A DNA stretch of 64,000 bases from a virus, in IMG/VR virus record IMGVR_UViG_3300030107_003448, positions 36,679-100,678 of that record; one strand, written 5' to 3'. The position numbers and the translations under genes are program-made. The notes beneath the pieces were generated by a model, which searched no databases, was not told the origin of the DNA, and was given only the letters and a program-made list of their open reading frames with translations. Of the stretch, positions 23,701 through 30,062 are shown one piece after another. Each line of letters starts with the position of its first letter. The stretch's first letter is position 1.

Positions 23701-25887
23701 TTTGGATATAGATTTGCTGTAAGACCTCCGTTCAATAGGCCACGTTGGGCATTAAGTGTAAGAGGAATAGATGAAGCAGGCGGTAGCGCCACTAGTCCAC
23801 ATTTATTAGCAGGTTATGGGCATGGTCCTTTTGTTGCTCAAGATAATTTAACAAGCGGGTGGAAAGAAAATGCCCATGCTAATTTAGGCACAACAGATGT
23901 AAATTGGAGTGCTACTACTACAGGTATTCTGGAGAGACAGACACAAGCCAGCGCTATGTTACAGAACGACCAATTAGGTAAACAAGTAAGATATAGTGAA
24001 GGTAGGCGTATTACTCGACCATTTGGTTGTCCTGTAAGAACAATACGTAATGCTTCTACTATGAGGAAGAAATTCCCGGGCGACAATAGAGGAAAAGATA
24101 TTGATGAATTAGCCGATGCTCATCGTTTCTATATGATAGATTGGTGGGGTAATACTCGTGGTGAAGATGTGCGTAGATTCCCTGCACGTGGATTTGGTAT
24201 ACGCCCTGCTTGGGACCCACAAGATGTATACACACACGCAGGTAATACTACTAATCCTCAACTCCATGAGACTACTGTTATGTTATATCCTGCTGGTCTT
24301 AGTGATTGGTCTAGTGTGGGTGGAGTTGTTGCGGCGACCATCAGTGCAGGTGGTAGTGGATATAGTGCAGCCACAGCAGCAACAACTGGAGGAAGTGGAA
24401 CAGGCTGCACTGTTACTTATACAATAAGTGGCTCTGCTGTTAATGGTATTACTGCTTTTGCTACAAGAGGAACTGGATATGTAGTAGGCGATGTATTAAC
24501 TATTTCTGGTGGTGGTGGTAATGCAACAATTACAATAACTACTTTAGATGATTATCCAAGTGAACAACAAGGTAATGCTAATTCTGGTAACCAAGTAGGG
24601 CTGTCTCCTTCTGATATGAAAGTAGATTGGTTTAATCCTTTATCTGCACATAGAGTAGGAGATAGAGGGGATGGTAGAGGAGTTAGATGGTCTACTGCAT
24701 TTAATGAAAATTTATTACAAGAAATTGATGTGCCTGTATTAACTACTGGTCTAGTAGTTTCACATAGCACAGCAGAGCCCCCATTTGGTACAGGATATTT
24801 ACGGCCTTCAAATGATATATTAGGGGCTAAAGAGTTGCCTCGTGGTATTAGTAGTAGATTAGGTATTGCTGAACATGGTTTATTAAAACCAGAGGCTAAT
24901 GTTAGTGAAAATGTAGAAACATTAACTGGCACATTTACTAGTGGTGGTGAAACTTTAGCAGACCCATTCTCTCGTGGTGCACCTCGTATTGGTCTTGATG
25001 CTGATACAGTCTCTGAATTAAGTGGAGGTCAAGAAATAGACCACATAGGTATATCTACACAAGCCTATAGTTTACACACTGATACAGAAGTAGGACAGAG
25101 ATTATCTATTAGAGGTGCTATTGATAGTGGAGATGAAAGTGTAACTTTAGATAACTTTGATTTAACATCTTTGTCTTTTGCTACAAATCCTACTAATAGT
25201 GTTGTAAGAGTTTCTAATGCGCACGCAATATGGGCTTTAGGTGGAACATATATTTTAGAAGCCAAGAGTTATGCTGGTACATTTAATGATGCTGAATGGG
25301 GAGAAGGAAGTGCATCTAGTTCTTCTAACCCATATCAAGATTCTAACCATGACCCTACTACTGGCACAGGAGTTCAAACAAATCGTGCAGATAAAACAAT
25401 TAGATTCTTAATGAGACCATTCCGTAGATTAGATAATAGGCATATAGAACTATTTAGACCAAAAGGAATGAACACAGGTCCACAAGTAAATAATGATGGT
25501 TATCGTGCTACAGCAGGTGGTAAATATGGATTGTTTAATTATGATATGCCTAATGCTCGTAGTGGCACAATCAATCCGACTAACCCTCCTTATCAACCAT
25601 CTTATACATTCAATACTAGTGGTGTAATTACTTCAACAGGACCAAAAATACCCGGTGCTGATGTATCAACTATGGGCTTAAGCACTACAGTAGGTCGTAT
25701 TATCATAAGTGAAAATACATTAGAACACTTTAGGTCTGATGCTCCTCGTAGAACAGCCGTTAAAGACGATGGTTCAAGTGCCACTAGAACAGACTATACA
25801 GTTCAACCACGACATAGTCAAACATTACATCCGAAAGGTGAATCGGGCACAGATAGTTTTAACACAGGAGACCACAGTGCGGAGTGA
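8785..25887 (+). CDS. Giant modular tail protein with N-terminal LamG-like domain (5700 aa)
   Basis: A single uninterrupted frame of 5700 codons, more than a quarter of the window. Residues about 1-220 look like a concanavalin/LamG jelly roll (HTLTIEAWVKPD, VVLSKDGLFELKVG, VALFINGTLM, DIFIGGKGGEFRGAIESVHL), a carbohydrate- or surface-binding fold. The rest is beta-rich and full of G, T, S, N, H and P. It contains one GGGY module shared with the tail-tube gene (nt 10783-11005), a GTGIPDGAYITAIN-type module (nt about 13780-14005) and three Gly-rich modules (nt 19612-19836, 23206-23447, 24325-24545). No membrane helices, signal peptide or protease motifs were noticed. It likely forms the host-contact end of the tail. 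The start is ATG 8785 with GAGG upstream. Confidence 0.75.
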   Translation: MVVVSKAGHALVLNGISDGIIIPDSHFSHTGIQSERGDFSGPSIDNVALNTQSDTTGIGRLHTLTIEAWVKPDCGGVVLSKDGLFELKVGQVGEPGPAVLTAHMNNPHQNKTIIVASAIKNTGTPRWEGTVFPRHGVDVHGSYNSDASATIATGLNIGHRELLHVVGLISSNKVALFINGTLMAQELLPTGDFMLDFSSSDIFIGGKGGEFRGAIESVHLSRGFDAQILKPDPPIINNNTIAIWRFEEPAEVHNTVYQSGGETAAADGSTKTVSLSTADAQSLIATITGNAYDSTSPSLDLTASPYSSGNYKVMDLVSAPASPTTILVPHTPYNILFNPDGLNLSTKKPNQKPPERLRLLGINGSTGVISVESIHLDFSIAGARRGLLHSKTANVDDHFVLISGDLLIDGGTGQPYQPPHYGSQVIDRTGQMVIDEGNFQYHGLIYSSRMATTTTDSDNPYAVVWPSIDTKFQMGHTGRHTLSIQEGHHYLRQLPTPNNEIIHQSTDASADIAEIYFDASHKGLESVIPINSRLDIYRESLISPVSNIINSSWAFGLVDNGKAEGSGRELLAIGGVGAKTGIGQTIFDYTPFLLKGPIEAPSMSHDFTNYRKHHLRPITKSRIAILSVPSLNDASFVGAGNQIAPFVQIHYNAVDITGQSVGCKDSGVEIDNGGGYTAGTATSMQVSTVDIRTKFVVGDAVFTSNGDLLGVITAIPDGTHFTIGAGTNVAVADNDNLFSINPFLLIEKTVPSADTVLNSTGPVTVYDAILNDLADAAKDTQLYAPGGLITLDTSNSDGQLPDVELESLFQSDPEEGIHNEDELNESLTPQNYSLVHPSDVAKANPQLINAEHTTIAHDAVFHRLVINQQNIDLINQLTESANYFRRNSSITGSGAGGYDIGNTSAASHLNESFDIISARKIDGMESQSKQFLIHPSDRARFSQLTKLNTTNSRPEEPNIVSIQYLMTKTRATSISSQEGSSDRQVEMICTGLIGDAGAIGIDVLGSGAPDSHAIKEVMPGAPVVTVTLGGPGQGAVNTKPTYDPSPFTRLGWNTRKDCGAIITNIAATGGTVAWTVAPLNNASTDLASWGTYCFPRVGRIYLENGAHAAYNAKSGASFTMDGTASGLASSGKYIKPDGTPADGYAEWLVACGLTANSKCNFKVFVDGSFGEDTVCNDGSTINDRMFQTMDSVTHDYQLGTQYASTRSLVEIPIFPDLLFTNTERCINPGPDNSLKLHIDATYTAHNWAPSPVGRRCPSYSPRDRTAFGVSGHKISLQSSLKGAHITGDPYLNGGDLRLPVSNYSLFQNSTTTPTTLGGKNLSTRYFKAFLANGEWATYTTSHSGGYLILTNGPSTDVGKDMSDNFLETVEPGMSIFPGPSLINDNLMPIRDHPTVASAAYEGRSSYYYNRSNVQTQGGNIDYGLRQYVSAIELKAGPRENPHLPKTKNKRARSTVVSWTAGSHLLILDDASDFPLGGTTLLYLNGATHQFQYRVAYIDTSGNEQTAHYKAEAVTGNNIILSSGLYSGSWNPPVGTEIYVKDFHNITANKYPEVIEEIPLSNAWLNPYAAGGLREGDTVWMNMHYTNPHAVEGLFCKSHGVFDESKVHTMFNGGEGLFTTTPRSSIPMENFLIGNTCLETAKNLVQHINQTVTKNFETLGRKKTFTDNTCDTNHTSGLSDGTTTSVRHITHTANSNIVAGLLVSGTGIPDGAYITAINTATCFTISADTSATNTNTTLTFTTPTHAPVAFLDPYQATETFARVLLYDVSQDREFIAMQDLHMQVQTSPQTPKLGSPASYLVSGPAAFDGTPVSANYSTEIDVANGFPSQVKSHSPTAASEYIESAYTHSAHWNQYAPVGLSAGFEHTINSFSCLGDFGHARVKESACCPDTAYLTHAYRQSGAAETSETIYSTTFDTPMGTRVIPSFLCLKGIRNEALDLSQYADTKLQYLPQWTQMDFVRRLTVDLGEIGLREGVTDIEAAINEVVRLINQAGALKGRTHARRPASQYPGETDRLDIDNVGPNPDVSHSDSDASAPHLSADFSATGSTHDPAPFWENSISFASHDRGSHMGYVRAHVGRVVEDSDGNEGYTIVIHSTIPGASGRNFCIWLDNSKGQSAYKPQFLIGHGGRFRNFWCRPDEMTLENMHPAPMPINKDGRPFAPITTLKEILPPEESTDEYVNNLYLGKGVLSTAGASSDGTENANTVGVTGNHQNTVYDESYETQGTESVLVEGLRAGTPALARINFGGMVMAGIPGWSPKAGQWGCGRTGNTRYLAAYGQTTVGGFNYVKYNSSTNGHVPSDDYKDENIGNGNLYGIKLTDHLGRTHIIRFIYSQFEESFTNDLTELPPTIDQEICIWFDDRDVGQGGFTIGRHMLGEGDVCAKSALSVNDEFVGNKWGPYPSPFVGLGVTASTAWDAANTKLTVVLAAPYDTSSALGAHPDILGYMGFPDSGVLQYNGNSKSGVTLSYTSRTHNNENGPHVFYGVTGNGALAHNQAGNITSRINWNTLLTDEIIAAAVEFAINMDDPNSISVTKTRFDCTEMYAADGKKLKDWGLTKNSIRIRAHSKTSRVTPLNCLFEATTAKDWGIHASTILAEHGTAETSETRIPTGYLPATVLNLKTRYYGTNANTATPVVVDSANNVIDTTVWKDNLRGTRFIDTPGDLIIPRIDSPSVEIDGSTHSAGEVQTTNGDSFWHVLRPTSTGGFGERKRIWWNEKEWALVTGSVQSGPRHQFDWPTTAEQAISANWETELTDLGTNAALVYTHTNIEHANEFDGLRLTGNTGGEPLVYFRGARDSVDHEVPLYFGGGFSGVTLDINDGTQNDYSDFYTHPYANGPTGSTGLQNIGEKSTSYCLLDAHAMLAMFPGTPYLDDHKGQNNPPYFNQNSILSHDMAGGAMTHPDGNTRYGAVARGSRSVSKYVPVTVPSPIVLRFSHPHARYHPALFSEGGYQDSDTYSMYVVFGPGQSFPMNNAVSTEPQVGIFHALSGNMWSSTPPYSDWTGGGTPESTYLPNLLVCGGGDHISMAGSLDVYLPPSNNQQRGNLAGWNYEMNWEPAQGMPNLITEINSATSSIRYGFDQGANEGRYYGNHFKAPTTNSTSPPFSHPFDSPALNSVPASTSVIRTSGFKWHMDGGYHPGGHWLDNCVLKNTYQPIANAPIPNKFTSGSSPGDKGTPYPAAFRVGSLLTAAYMNSDSAQAASGDTTGNDVILIDATRCQNAEELATVISCAINEFPGKAGLKSLGGTFLPSFQNSHKQDKYGWVPLLGENASYTEGTSIPNGHVTITNPNGGGSTVMPPIPRYGWIRTVRGGNHGPIVGDYSAGATGTFAPYVAVDSTTTAGDLKFILGANGGGHMKFCDPISTTATPPYVTAATLNAELDHGVYVWSKTGNWIYNNGRPTGRMSKNADTSSAINANSQDHMCHVHFNGLTDAIDRTRPIGAIGWHGERYSYLNSLILDNGAPVAGTAVYSAGLGAWYSELGFSPYGSMTTCNSIASKVSRNDNQQLFPAQCPSGLSSRHLIAVTYESEMAIVAKAMQDGQVCGGDWLYKAQAVGTGTTSAVTPPNTTAGTRKWSPNIQNLSRYTAPATGGPNVEAQFIKDQIQPYQAGVITGLTITSGGSGYSAGTADLTGGSGSGASITYTVNSGAVNAITAIASAGTGYQIGDVLTVGGGGGNATVTVSAGTGYWSSEVTTTAHLLHPVISADGGASEGVLSTPCASPTGDLFWEESTVVGNRFHVDDNNYRVKCTENTDANFNAVEDDTDPWGYWKDKSAGRNFNVEHIVWKRMDGGNLTMPASNARGLGAVPWLWRGTPGYAGSYKTGETIYGNCRFSFETTNSAMFPIIQAQELSHPQLAEQHPFELRNILMIPNEDLQFESMEVIDDTGQTHTIEGGSPLGTIIRDFEKISDRGSEGLSPSLANSGLAPNMKIQLPHPDAIPGNIVVRSGFDRIQSYQNETIGSGGMMHPAQPEQGVKDMFAEPDSALGPRTWPTWENKGWEHISQDADDVSIEAGKTRLSFPDTHSQGWPNHTNDNPLETAYEQHDRTLYFHITKMGHTSTSREPTCISTSTGMVESQTITYSSHNASAGTLTASATINANIFKAETGTSDSRYFARVEDSTGQGAVFSFTNTSSANFTGVKFEPNFETFIAGKTGLTIKPSYYVPAGSTRFFAARRLRDHCEISGNSPDMRKLPWHTIINDAADAFSAIIVPETMMTPMPIPRMGHHYVTPTMSFMPGHFTHPFYENAFSLQFGCSNANVSPEEDKYTQSALDPDTGVHPVINNISTHNPLVWFSTPSSPYRPSDIHGGAFTLLTETKVAYDGYGIAASKGDAGTENATGRHILYLEAASSYSLKSHFPDPMEVGAYQIIIQPNVHKQQLQGFHNNHGTATKGPDEGGTKVVELTGQQVNLVVGISHDPGGTVNPDGSIALLLAEATMADTRGCEIFINEVMLDFSPDSGEQFTNIPPLGLYNPLGVNENTSPPFSRKSLPYRPGTFDRATPGYTITVPWWAILHRERPPAPGASANTTAGFRHLEWHKPDDYYQFCRATYGAIGAQITLAGYPSLYADTYAPHQNLRSLNPHCKVLSATLDSGSGIGGVGTIVVDNNETFPVYPYYGEILEYIDYLGVRQRATYATRDGHLGSNITNGPAIFKNVTALTLDFWPNIVSVPKMKDGIIKLSRPYDNFVTGDIFTKSTSSAITRVLPQTLHGTRDTNSLHMGDAYLCLWHPNLGRPYTFYSDNTSRSFQVYAAVDASVNKNPYNAPPEHFETIHYHDFLYSISKGPFGFHMGATDPEGDGTYAEMKGLLTGTITAGGSGHAATDVLTLTAGTGFLGTSATVTVSTVSTGAVTAFAITTAGAGYSVGDVLSQTATTGSGSSFQLTITAIGSFDSTKVPQGDATRHYTGFWPGGSRGGPGASRLDGYGYIKAGWGDNDFGMDCKPYALDGGVAGGIARSTHATLLAAGDNIHGRQFCFGYRFAVRPPFNRPRWALSVRGIDEAGGSATSPHLLAGYGHGPFVAQDNLTSGWKENAHANLGTTDVNWSATTTGILERQTQASAMLQNDQLGKQVRYSEGRRITRPFGCPVRTIRNASTMRKKFPGDNRGKDIDELADAHRFYMIDWWGNTRGEDVRRFPARGFGIRPAWDPQDVYTHAGNTTNPQLHETTVMLYPAGLSDWSSVGGVVAATISAGGSGYSAATAATTGGSGTGCTVTYTISGSAVNGITAFATRGTGYVVGDVLTISGGGGNATITITTLDDYPSEQQGNANSGNQVGLSPSDMKVDWFNPLSAHRVGDRGDGRGVRWSTAFNENLLQEIDVPVLTTGLVVSHSTAEPPFGTGYLRPSNDILGAKELPRGISSRLGIAEHGLLKPEANVSENVETLTGTFTSGGETLADPFSRGAPRIGLDADTVSELSGGQEIDHIGISTQAYSLHTDTEVGQRLSIRGAIDSGDESVTLDNFDLTSLSFATNPTNSVVRVSNAHAIWALGGTYILEAKSYAGTFNDAEWGEGSASSSSNPYQDSNHDPTTGTGVQTNRADKTIRFLMRPFRRLDNRHIELFRPKGMNTGPQVNNDGYRATAGGKYGLFNYDMPNARSGTINPTNPPYQPSYTFNTSGVITSTGPKIPGADVSTMGLSTTVGRIIISENTLEHFRSDAPRRTAVKDDGSSATRTDYTVQPRHSQTLHPKGESGTDSFNTGDHSAE
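10783..11005 (+). repeat. Diverged third copy of the GGGY module, in the giant gene
   Basis: It encodes IDNGGGYTAGTATSMQVS, then FVVGDAVFTSNGDLLGVITA and a GAGTNVAVADND end. Motif by motif this matches the two tandem modules at 3830-4326 in the tail-tube gene, so the two structural proteins share a building block. Confidence 0.65.
19612..19836 (+). repeat. Gly-rich GSGYSAGT module, copy 1
   Basis: It encodes ITSGGSGYSAGTADLTGGSG, then a strand, then a second half with GTGYQIGDVLTVGGGGGNAT. This is an internal twofold pattern (GxGY..GD/T) common in marine phage virion proteins. Two further copies follow in the same gene. Confidence 0.7.
23206..23447 (+). repeat. Gly-rich GSGYSAGT module, copy 2
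   Basis: It encodes ITAGGSGHAATDVLTLTAGT, then AGAGYSVGDVLSQTATTGSG. It has the same two-half layout as the copies at 19612 and 24325, and is the most diverged of the three. Confidence 0.6.
24325..24545 (+). repeat. Gly-rich GSGYSAGT module, copy 3
   Basis: It encodes ISAGGSGYSAATAATTGGSG, then GTGYVVGDVLTISGGGGNAT. It is close to copy 1 at protein level. Confidence 0.7.
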
Positions 25888-25891
25888 TAAT

Positions 25892-27364
25892 ATGGCTTTA
25901 GTAAAAAATACCAATACAGGCAGGTCTGATGCAGACCAACCTAGTGCTATGAAACATATTCGTTCTCCAGTATTTGTTGATAACTGTATACATTATGCTA
26001 TTTATTCCACAGATTCTACTAGTAAGAAAATGAAAGTTACACCATCCACGGGCGGGGAATTTCAACTAACTCATGACCGTTCTTATCTAACTGTTGAAGA
26101 AGAAAGCGCTATCAGATTGGTCCATAATCCTATATCGGGTCACAATTATACAGGAAGTGTGTTTTTCAATGATGGAAAATTGACTAGCACAGCCACTATT
26201 CCTTCTATTCTATATGGAGCAGAAGATGACTCTTTACGTCTAGTAGGTAAAGAGTTAGAAAACGCTACTATAGGTTCTCGTTTAATACTAAATAACATGA
26301 AAGGTAGGAATTTGTTTGGTATAGGTTTCGATGAGACCCATGTTAGATTAGGACAAGAAATAGATATAGGGTTAAGAACCACAGACCTTGCTTTAAAATT
26401 AGCAGAACCTACTATGGCTAAAATATTACCTTCTGTTAACATTTCAGATAAAAATAAAATCTCTACAACTAACGAAGAACGCATAAAACACAGTCGTAAA
26501 TTTTTATCCCAAGATTTCTATGGTGTTAATTTAGTAACAGCCTTAAGATATGTAGGTAGACATGATGGGCGCATTTTATACAATGACCGTTGGGGTAATT
26601 TGTTATATTTACCGTTCCGTTCTGGTGGTAAGGGTAGAACAATGCAAGGTTGGTATTCGTTTGGTAACCAAACTAAAACTTCTGTAGAAAATAGCCCAAA
26701 TCGAATCACTGTATTAGGTAAACAAAGAGCATTAAACCATCTTGCCCATGTTACTATGGATGACCGCTCTAATCAAACTGTAAAAGATGGAAGTAATATA
26801 ATAAAAGAAGGTCCTCCGATAAATGACCCTAGTGTTAAAAATTTATCTTCTGCTAGAAGGGTAGCAAGACAAATTTTACGCTCTCATGATGCTATGAAAA
26901 ATAAAAAAGCACAAACAGGGGTTCCACATTCTTGGGATATTAAAGCAGGGGATGTAGTTAGGTTTGAAGGGACAGCAAGTGGTGCTGAAATAGTTACAAT
27001 TTCTCGTGCTACCCATCGTTTACAGGAAAAGAAAAGTGATTTTGAATTTTTATCTTTATCTACAGGCGTAGAGGGCGTGTTACAAGGCGTGACTGAAAGC
27101 GCTTTGTCTATGGGTGATTTAATGGAAGATAATATAGTGCAATCACAAGAAGAAAATTTCAGTTTCTTTATGGGTATAGAAATTAAGATTAATTTATACA
27201 TGAGACAAAGAGTTGTCTCTGTTAAAGGGAAAAGGCTTGGTTCTCATAATGGAAGTATTATTGGGCGTAAACGTCAAACTAATTATGCAGCAGAAACTGA
27301 TAATAATGGAGAAACAATGGGCAGTAGTAAGTCAAAAACAAAAAGAATAAGGGTTGATAAATAA
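25892..27364 (+). CDS. Tail/baseplate protein of unknown type
   Basis: A 490-residue protein from ATG 25892, preceded by GGAGTGAT. The frame is open further upstream inside the giant gene, but that part lacks a ribosome site. It is mixed alpha/beta. The N-terminal half is strand-rich and the region about 230-300 has many basic and aromatic residues. A helical stretch (SSARRVARQILRSHDAMKNK) is followed by AGDVVRFEG, which resembles the beta-barrel entry of baseplate-hub or phage late-control proteins. The end is a basic tail. Tightly coupled to neighbouring tail genes, it is probably a hub or baseplate wedge component. Confidence 0.45.
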   Translation: MALVKNTNTGRSDADQPSAMKHIRSPVFVDNCIHYAIYSTDSTSKKMKVTPSTGGEFQLTHDRSYLTVEEESAIRLVHNPISGHNYTGSVFFNDGKLTSTATIPSILYGAEDDSLRLVGKELENATIGSRLILNNMKGRNLFGIGFDETHVRLGQEIDIGLRTTDLALKLAEPTMAKILPSVNISDKNKISTTNEERIKHSRKFLSQDFYGVNLVTALRYVGRHDGRILYNDRWGNLLYLPFRSGGKGRTMQGWYSFGNQTKTSVENSPNRITVLGKQRALNHLAHVTMDDRSNQTVKDGSNIIKEGPPINDPSVKNLSSARRVARQILRSHDAMKNKKAQTGVPHSWDIKAGDVVRFEGTASGAEIVTISRATHRLQEKKSDFEFLSLSTGVEGVLQGVTESALSMGDLMEDNIVQSQEENFSFFMGIEIKINLYMRQRVVSVKGKRLGSHNGSIIGRKRQTNYAAETDNNGETMGSSKSKTKRIRVDK

Positions 27365-27711
27365 TGGCAACAGCAAATAGAATAAAACGATTAATGATAG
27401 AAACATTGGCTAATAACATCAATGAAATCACATTAGGATTTGATGGAACTTATGCCACAGGAGATGATGGTGCGGCAGGCAGACCTGCGGTTACAGTCAC
27501 CCCTACAGTGAGCGTTGTAGATGACAACACTTTGCTTGTAGAGGCTACCTTGGGAGTACAGTATAGTTATGCAGAAGAATTAAAGGAAGTAGCAGTGCAA
27601 TTTAGAGCAACAGATGGGACCTTCACCCCTGTTGGTAGATACACCATCCGTCCATTGACTAAGACTAATAGCAATGAAGTCCATATACAATTACTTGTAG
27701 AGGTGGTCTAA
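27364..27711 (+). CDS. Small beta-rich tail protein
   Basis: A 115-residue protein whose start overlaps the previous stop (TAATG) and whose stop overlaps the next start. A short N-terminal helix is followed by strands (AVTVTPTVSVV, TLLVEATLGVQY, EVAVQFRATDG, VHIQLLVEVV). The layout suggests a small fibre-attachment or baseplate subunit. No family is recognised. Confidence 0.55.
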   Translation: MATANRIKRLMIETLANNINEITLGFDGTYATGDDGAAGRPAVTVTPTVSVVDDNTLLVEATLGVQYSYAEELKEVAVQFRATDGTFTPVGRYTIRPLTKTNSNEVHIQLLVEVV

Positions 27712-28895
27712 TGGCGAATCCGTTATCTGGTCATACAAATCACAACATCACTGGTGGTGTTGATGGATTAGGAGATGGCGACCATATTTTAAGCCCCTCT
27801 TTAACTAACTTATACGAAGGAATACATGGTAATGGTATTATTTTACAAAACGATGGTGCTGCTGCTGATGCTAATAGAGGGACCCCTATTGATTTGCCGG
27901 GAGCAGTTATCCAATATACTGCTGGTGGAGGTGCTCCATACGAAGGTGTGACCATCAAAGGTGGCTTCTGTGTTCTCGATGGTGTGGTGTATAAATTTGC
28001 TAACGGTCCGGGAGGAACATTGAATATTGTATTTGATTCTATAGCAGGACCAATCGCCAATGACCGCACAGGTAATACAAGCACTGGTGGAGGAGGCGCT
28101 GCTTTAACTGCTGGTAAAGAATGCCTTTACACCATCTATGTAACTGCGGATAATGGAGGAGGAAGCGCTACAGCACATGTTTGTTATATGCAAAGTAGTG
28201 TTATCACAGTTGCTAGTGATTCTTATGCTGATGGTGCTACTGATTACTTAAGTGACCCCCACGGAGATGGAGCATTAAATAATCAACAAAGTGTTGTCTT
28301 AGCAGTAGTAAGAGCAGAATATCATTCTGGTAGTGCGGGAACAGATAAGGCGAATGTCATAGAAGTTAATGATAAAAGACACTTTTTAAATGGTGGTCCA
28401 TATTATTTCCACCCCTTAAAATTAGAATCGGGCTCTGGGCCTGTAGATAGTGCTACTGACCTTGATGCTTTACATGGGGGAGGAGATGAAGCGGGCGCTT
28501 TTACAGCCAGTGATTCTGATTTAGGTGCTTTGTGGCTCACCCAAAATGCTAACAATGTGCAGTCAATATATTTTAGTGGGCTAAGAGCAGCCAATGACCG
28601 TTTTGCTAGACCAATAGACACGCTAGGAGATGTAGAAGTTATTAGCACTAGTGGTCCTCAAACATTCAAGTTTAATGGTAAAAGGATATGGATAATTACT
28701 GCGGGGGCTGGTCTTAATTTAAACCCAAGTGGTAATTTTGAAGAAGGTTATACTGTGGAGGTGCAGGCTATTGGTAATACTGTGACTTTTGATAGTGCTG
28801 GAACGTGTAACCAAGCAGTGGCCGCAGGTAGATATGCTAGATTCGTATATACTGGTTCTGCTTGGGTCAAAGTGTTCATGGTGGCTACTCTTTGA
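27711..28895 (+). CDS. Putative tail fibre / receptor-binding protein
   Basis: A 394-residue, glycine-rich, beta-rich protein. The N-terminus has HNITGGVDGLGDGDHI, a style common at the start of phage fibre proteins. The middle has strand repeats with small residues. The last ~80 residues (FKFNGKRIWIITAGAGLNLN, then VEVQAIGNTVTFDSAGTCNQ) form a compact beta domain ending YTGSAWVKVFMVATL, typical of a C-terminal fibre head. It is the last large structural gene before the convergent junction. Fibre identity is inferred from composition and location. Confidence 0.5.
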   Translation: MANPLSGHTNHNITGGVDGLGDGDHILSPSLTNLYEGIHGNGIILQNDGAAADANRGTPIDLPGAVIQYTAGGGAPYEGVTIKGGFCVLDGVVYKFANGPGGTLNIVFDSIAGPIANDRTGNTSTGGGGAALTAGKECLYTIYVTADNGGGSATAHVCYMQSSVITVASDSYADGATDYLSDPHGDGALNNQQSVVLAVVRAEYHSGSAGTDKANVIEVNDKRHFLNGGPYYFHPLKLESGSGPVDSATDLDALHGGGDEAGAFTASDSDLGALWLTQNANNVQSIYFSGLRAANDRFARPIDTLGDVEVISTSGPQTFKFNGKRIWIITAGAGLNLNPSGNFEEGYTVEVQAIGNTVTFDSAGTCNQAVAAGRYARFVYTGSAWVKVFMVATL

Positions 28896-28904
28896 GTGAT
28901 AATA

Positions 28905-29153
28905 ATGGGTAGATTATTAGACAAGTTAAAACATACATGCCCTAAATGTAGGGTTATTGGATTTCCTACTCGTATTATGGGAACTTATGCTAACCATAGT
29001 AGAAGTAAAGTATACTTATGGGAATGCGATTCTTGTGACCATATCTGGAAGGACACACAAAAACACCCTAAACCTGTAGAAAACAAAAAGGAACATGCTG
29101 TGCTTAGATTAGAGCACTGGAAAACAGTAGCAGAAAAAGAACTAGACTTGTAA
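28905..29153 (+). CDS. Small zinc-ribbon protein at the end of the structural block
   Basis: An 82-residue protein from ATG 28905, with GAGTGAT just upstream. A GTG three codons earlier is less likely. CPKC near the start and CDSC about 30 residues later make a four-cysteine zinc ribbon, followed by a basic/acidic helix. It ends 12 bp inside the convergent TFB gene. It could be a late regulator or a structural accessory protein. Confidence 0.6.
   Translation: MGRLLDKLKHTCPKCRVIGFPTRIMGTYANHSRSKVYLWECDSCDHIWKDTQKHPKPVENKKEHAVLRLEHWKTVAEKELDL
29142..29153. other. Convergent overlap of the two transcription blocks
   Basis: The + strand structural block ends at 29153 and the - strand block ends at 29142, so the last genes overlap tail to tail by 12 bp. 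There is no intergenic space and no hairpin or long T-run terminator was seen. Confidence 0.8.
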
Positions 29154-30062
29154 ATCTAATTTTAGTGATTTATTGATTTGTTTATACCTATTTCTAATTG
29201 TAACTTCTGTTACCCCAGAAACTTCTGATATTTCTTTTTGGGTCCTACGTTGATTATTGAGCACGCCTGCGATATACAGCGTTGCTGCACCTACGCTTGG
29301 TGGGCTAACTCCAATATCCATTTCTTTCTCCTCTAGTTCTTCACATAACCTAAGAGCAATTAATTCTGTAGATGCACTAACACCTAAATCACTAGCAAAT
29401 CTACCTAAGTAATCTACCCCACGTAAATGGGGCAATCTGATGCCTAATTTACGTTTGATAACACGCTCTACTCTACCTATTTCTTTTCTGCCACATCTAC
29501 TAACAGAAGTAATTTCATCTAATGTCCTAGGAACACCACATTGACGACAGGCGATATACAGAGCACTCGCTATTACTAAATCAATAGACCTTCCCCTAGT
29601 GATTCTTTCCTCTACTGATTTTTTATAAATGACAGCGCCTGCTTCTCTTACTATTTTAGGTAAAGACATCCTACTTGCCATTCGGTCTAGTTCTGCTAAG
29701 GCTACTGCTAGGTTACGTTCTAATGAATTACTCACACGTGCTCGTTTTTGCCATTTACGCATACGATACATTTGTGAACGAGAATGACTAGGTAGGTTTT
29801 TGCCACTATAGTCTTTATTCTGCCAACCAATATCTGTAGACAGCCCTTTGTCATGTAATAAAACCGACATAGGTGCACCTGTGCGCTTCTTCTTTTCTGC
29901 ATCTTCCATGCTGTAAATGCTCCATTCCCCTCTAGGGTCTATCATAGCATCTTGTAATACTAAACCGCAGTCTTGGCATACTATTTCTCCTCTGTCTATA
30001 TCCTTATCCAGATTGCGACTATCACATTCTGGACACTTTACAGTGTCGGAGGTTTCTACCAT
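29142..30062 (-). CDS. tfb: Transcription initiation factor B (TFB)
   Basis: A 306-residue protein, full length for archaeal TFB. The N-terminal zinc ribbon has C10, C13, C29 and C32. A B-reader-like segment follows (DPRGEWSIYS, about 42-55; cellular TFBs usually have DxGPEWR). Two cyclin repeats lie at about 115-200 and 210-300 (GRSIDLVIASALYIACRQ; ...SPPSVGAATLYIAGV), and the C-terminal helix-turn-helix EISEVSGVTEVTIRNRYKQI is the BRE-contacting type. TFB joins TBP at promoters to recruit RNA polymerase. As the last gene of the operon containing the thermosome, a viral copy may redirect host polymerase, for example to the repeated element described here. Confidence 0.95.
   Translation of the reverse strand: MVETSDTVKCPECDSRNLDKDIDRGEIVCQDCGLVLQDAMIDPRGEWSIYSMEDAEKKKRTGAPMSVLLHDKGLSTDIGWQNKDYSGKNLPSHSRSQMYRMRKWQKRARVSNSLERNLAVALAELDRMASRMSLPKIVREAGAVIYKKSVEERITRGRSIDLVIASALYIACRQCGVPRTLDEITSVSRCGRKEIGRVERVIKRKLGIRLPHLRGVDYLGRFASDLGVSASTELIALRLCEELEEKEMDIGVSPPSVGAATLYIAGVLNNQRRTQKEISEVSGVTEVTIRNRYKQINKSLKLDLQV

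Noticed and set aside
12084-25784. Many - strand frames of 60-160 codons inside the giant gene
   Set aside because: They are shadows of a single long coding frame, with no ribosome sites, motifs or coupling.
29120-29180. Bidirectional terminator at the convergent junction
   Set aside because: There is only a short TA-rich stretch, with no clear hairpin or long T-run on either strand.
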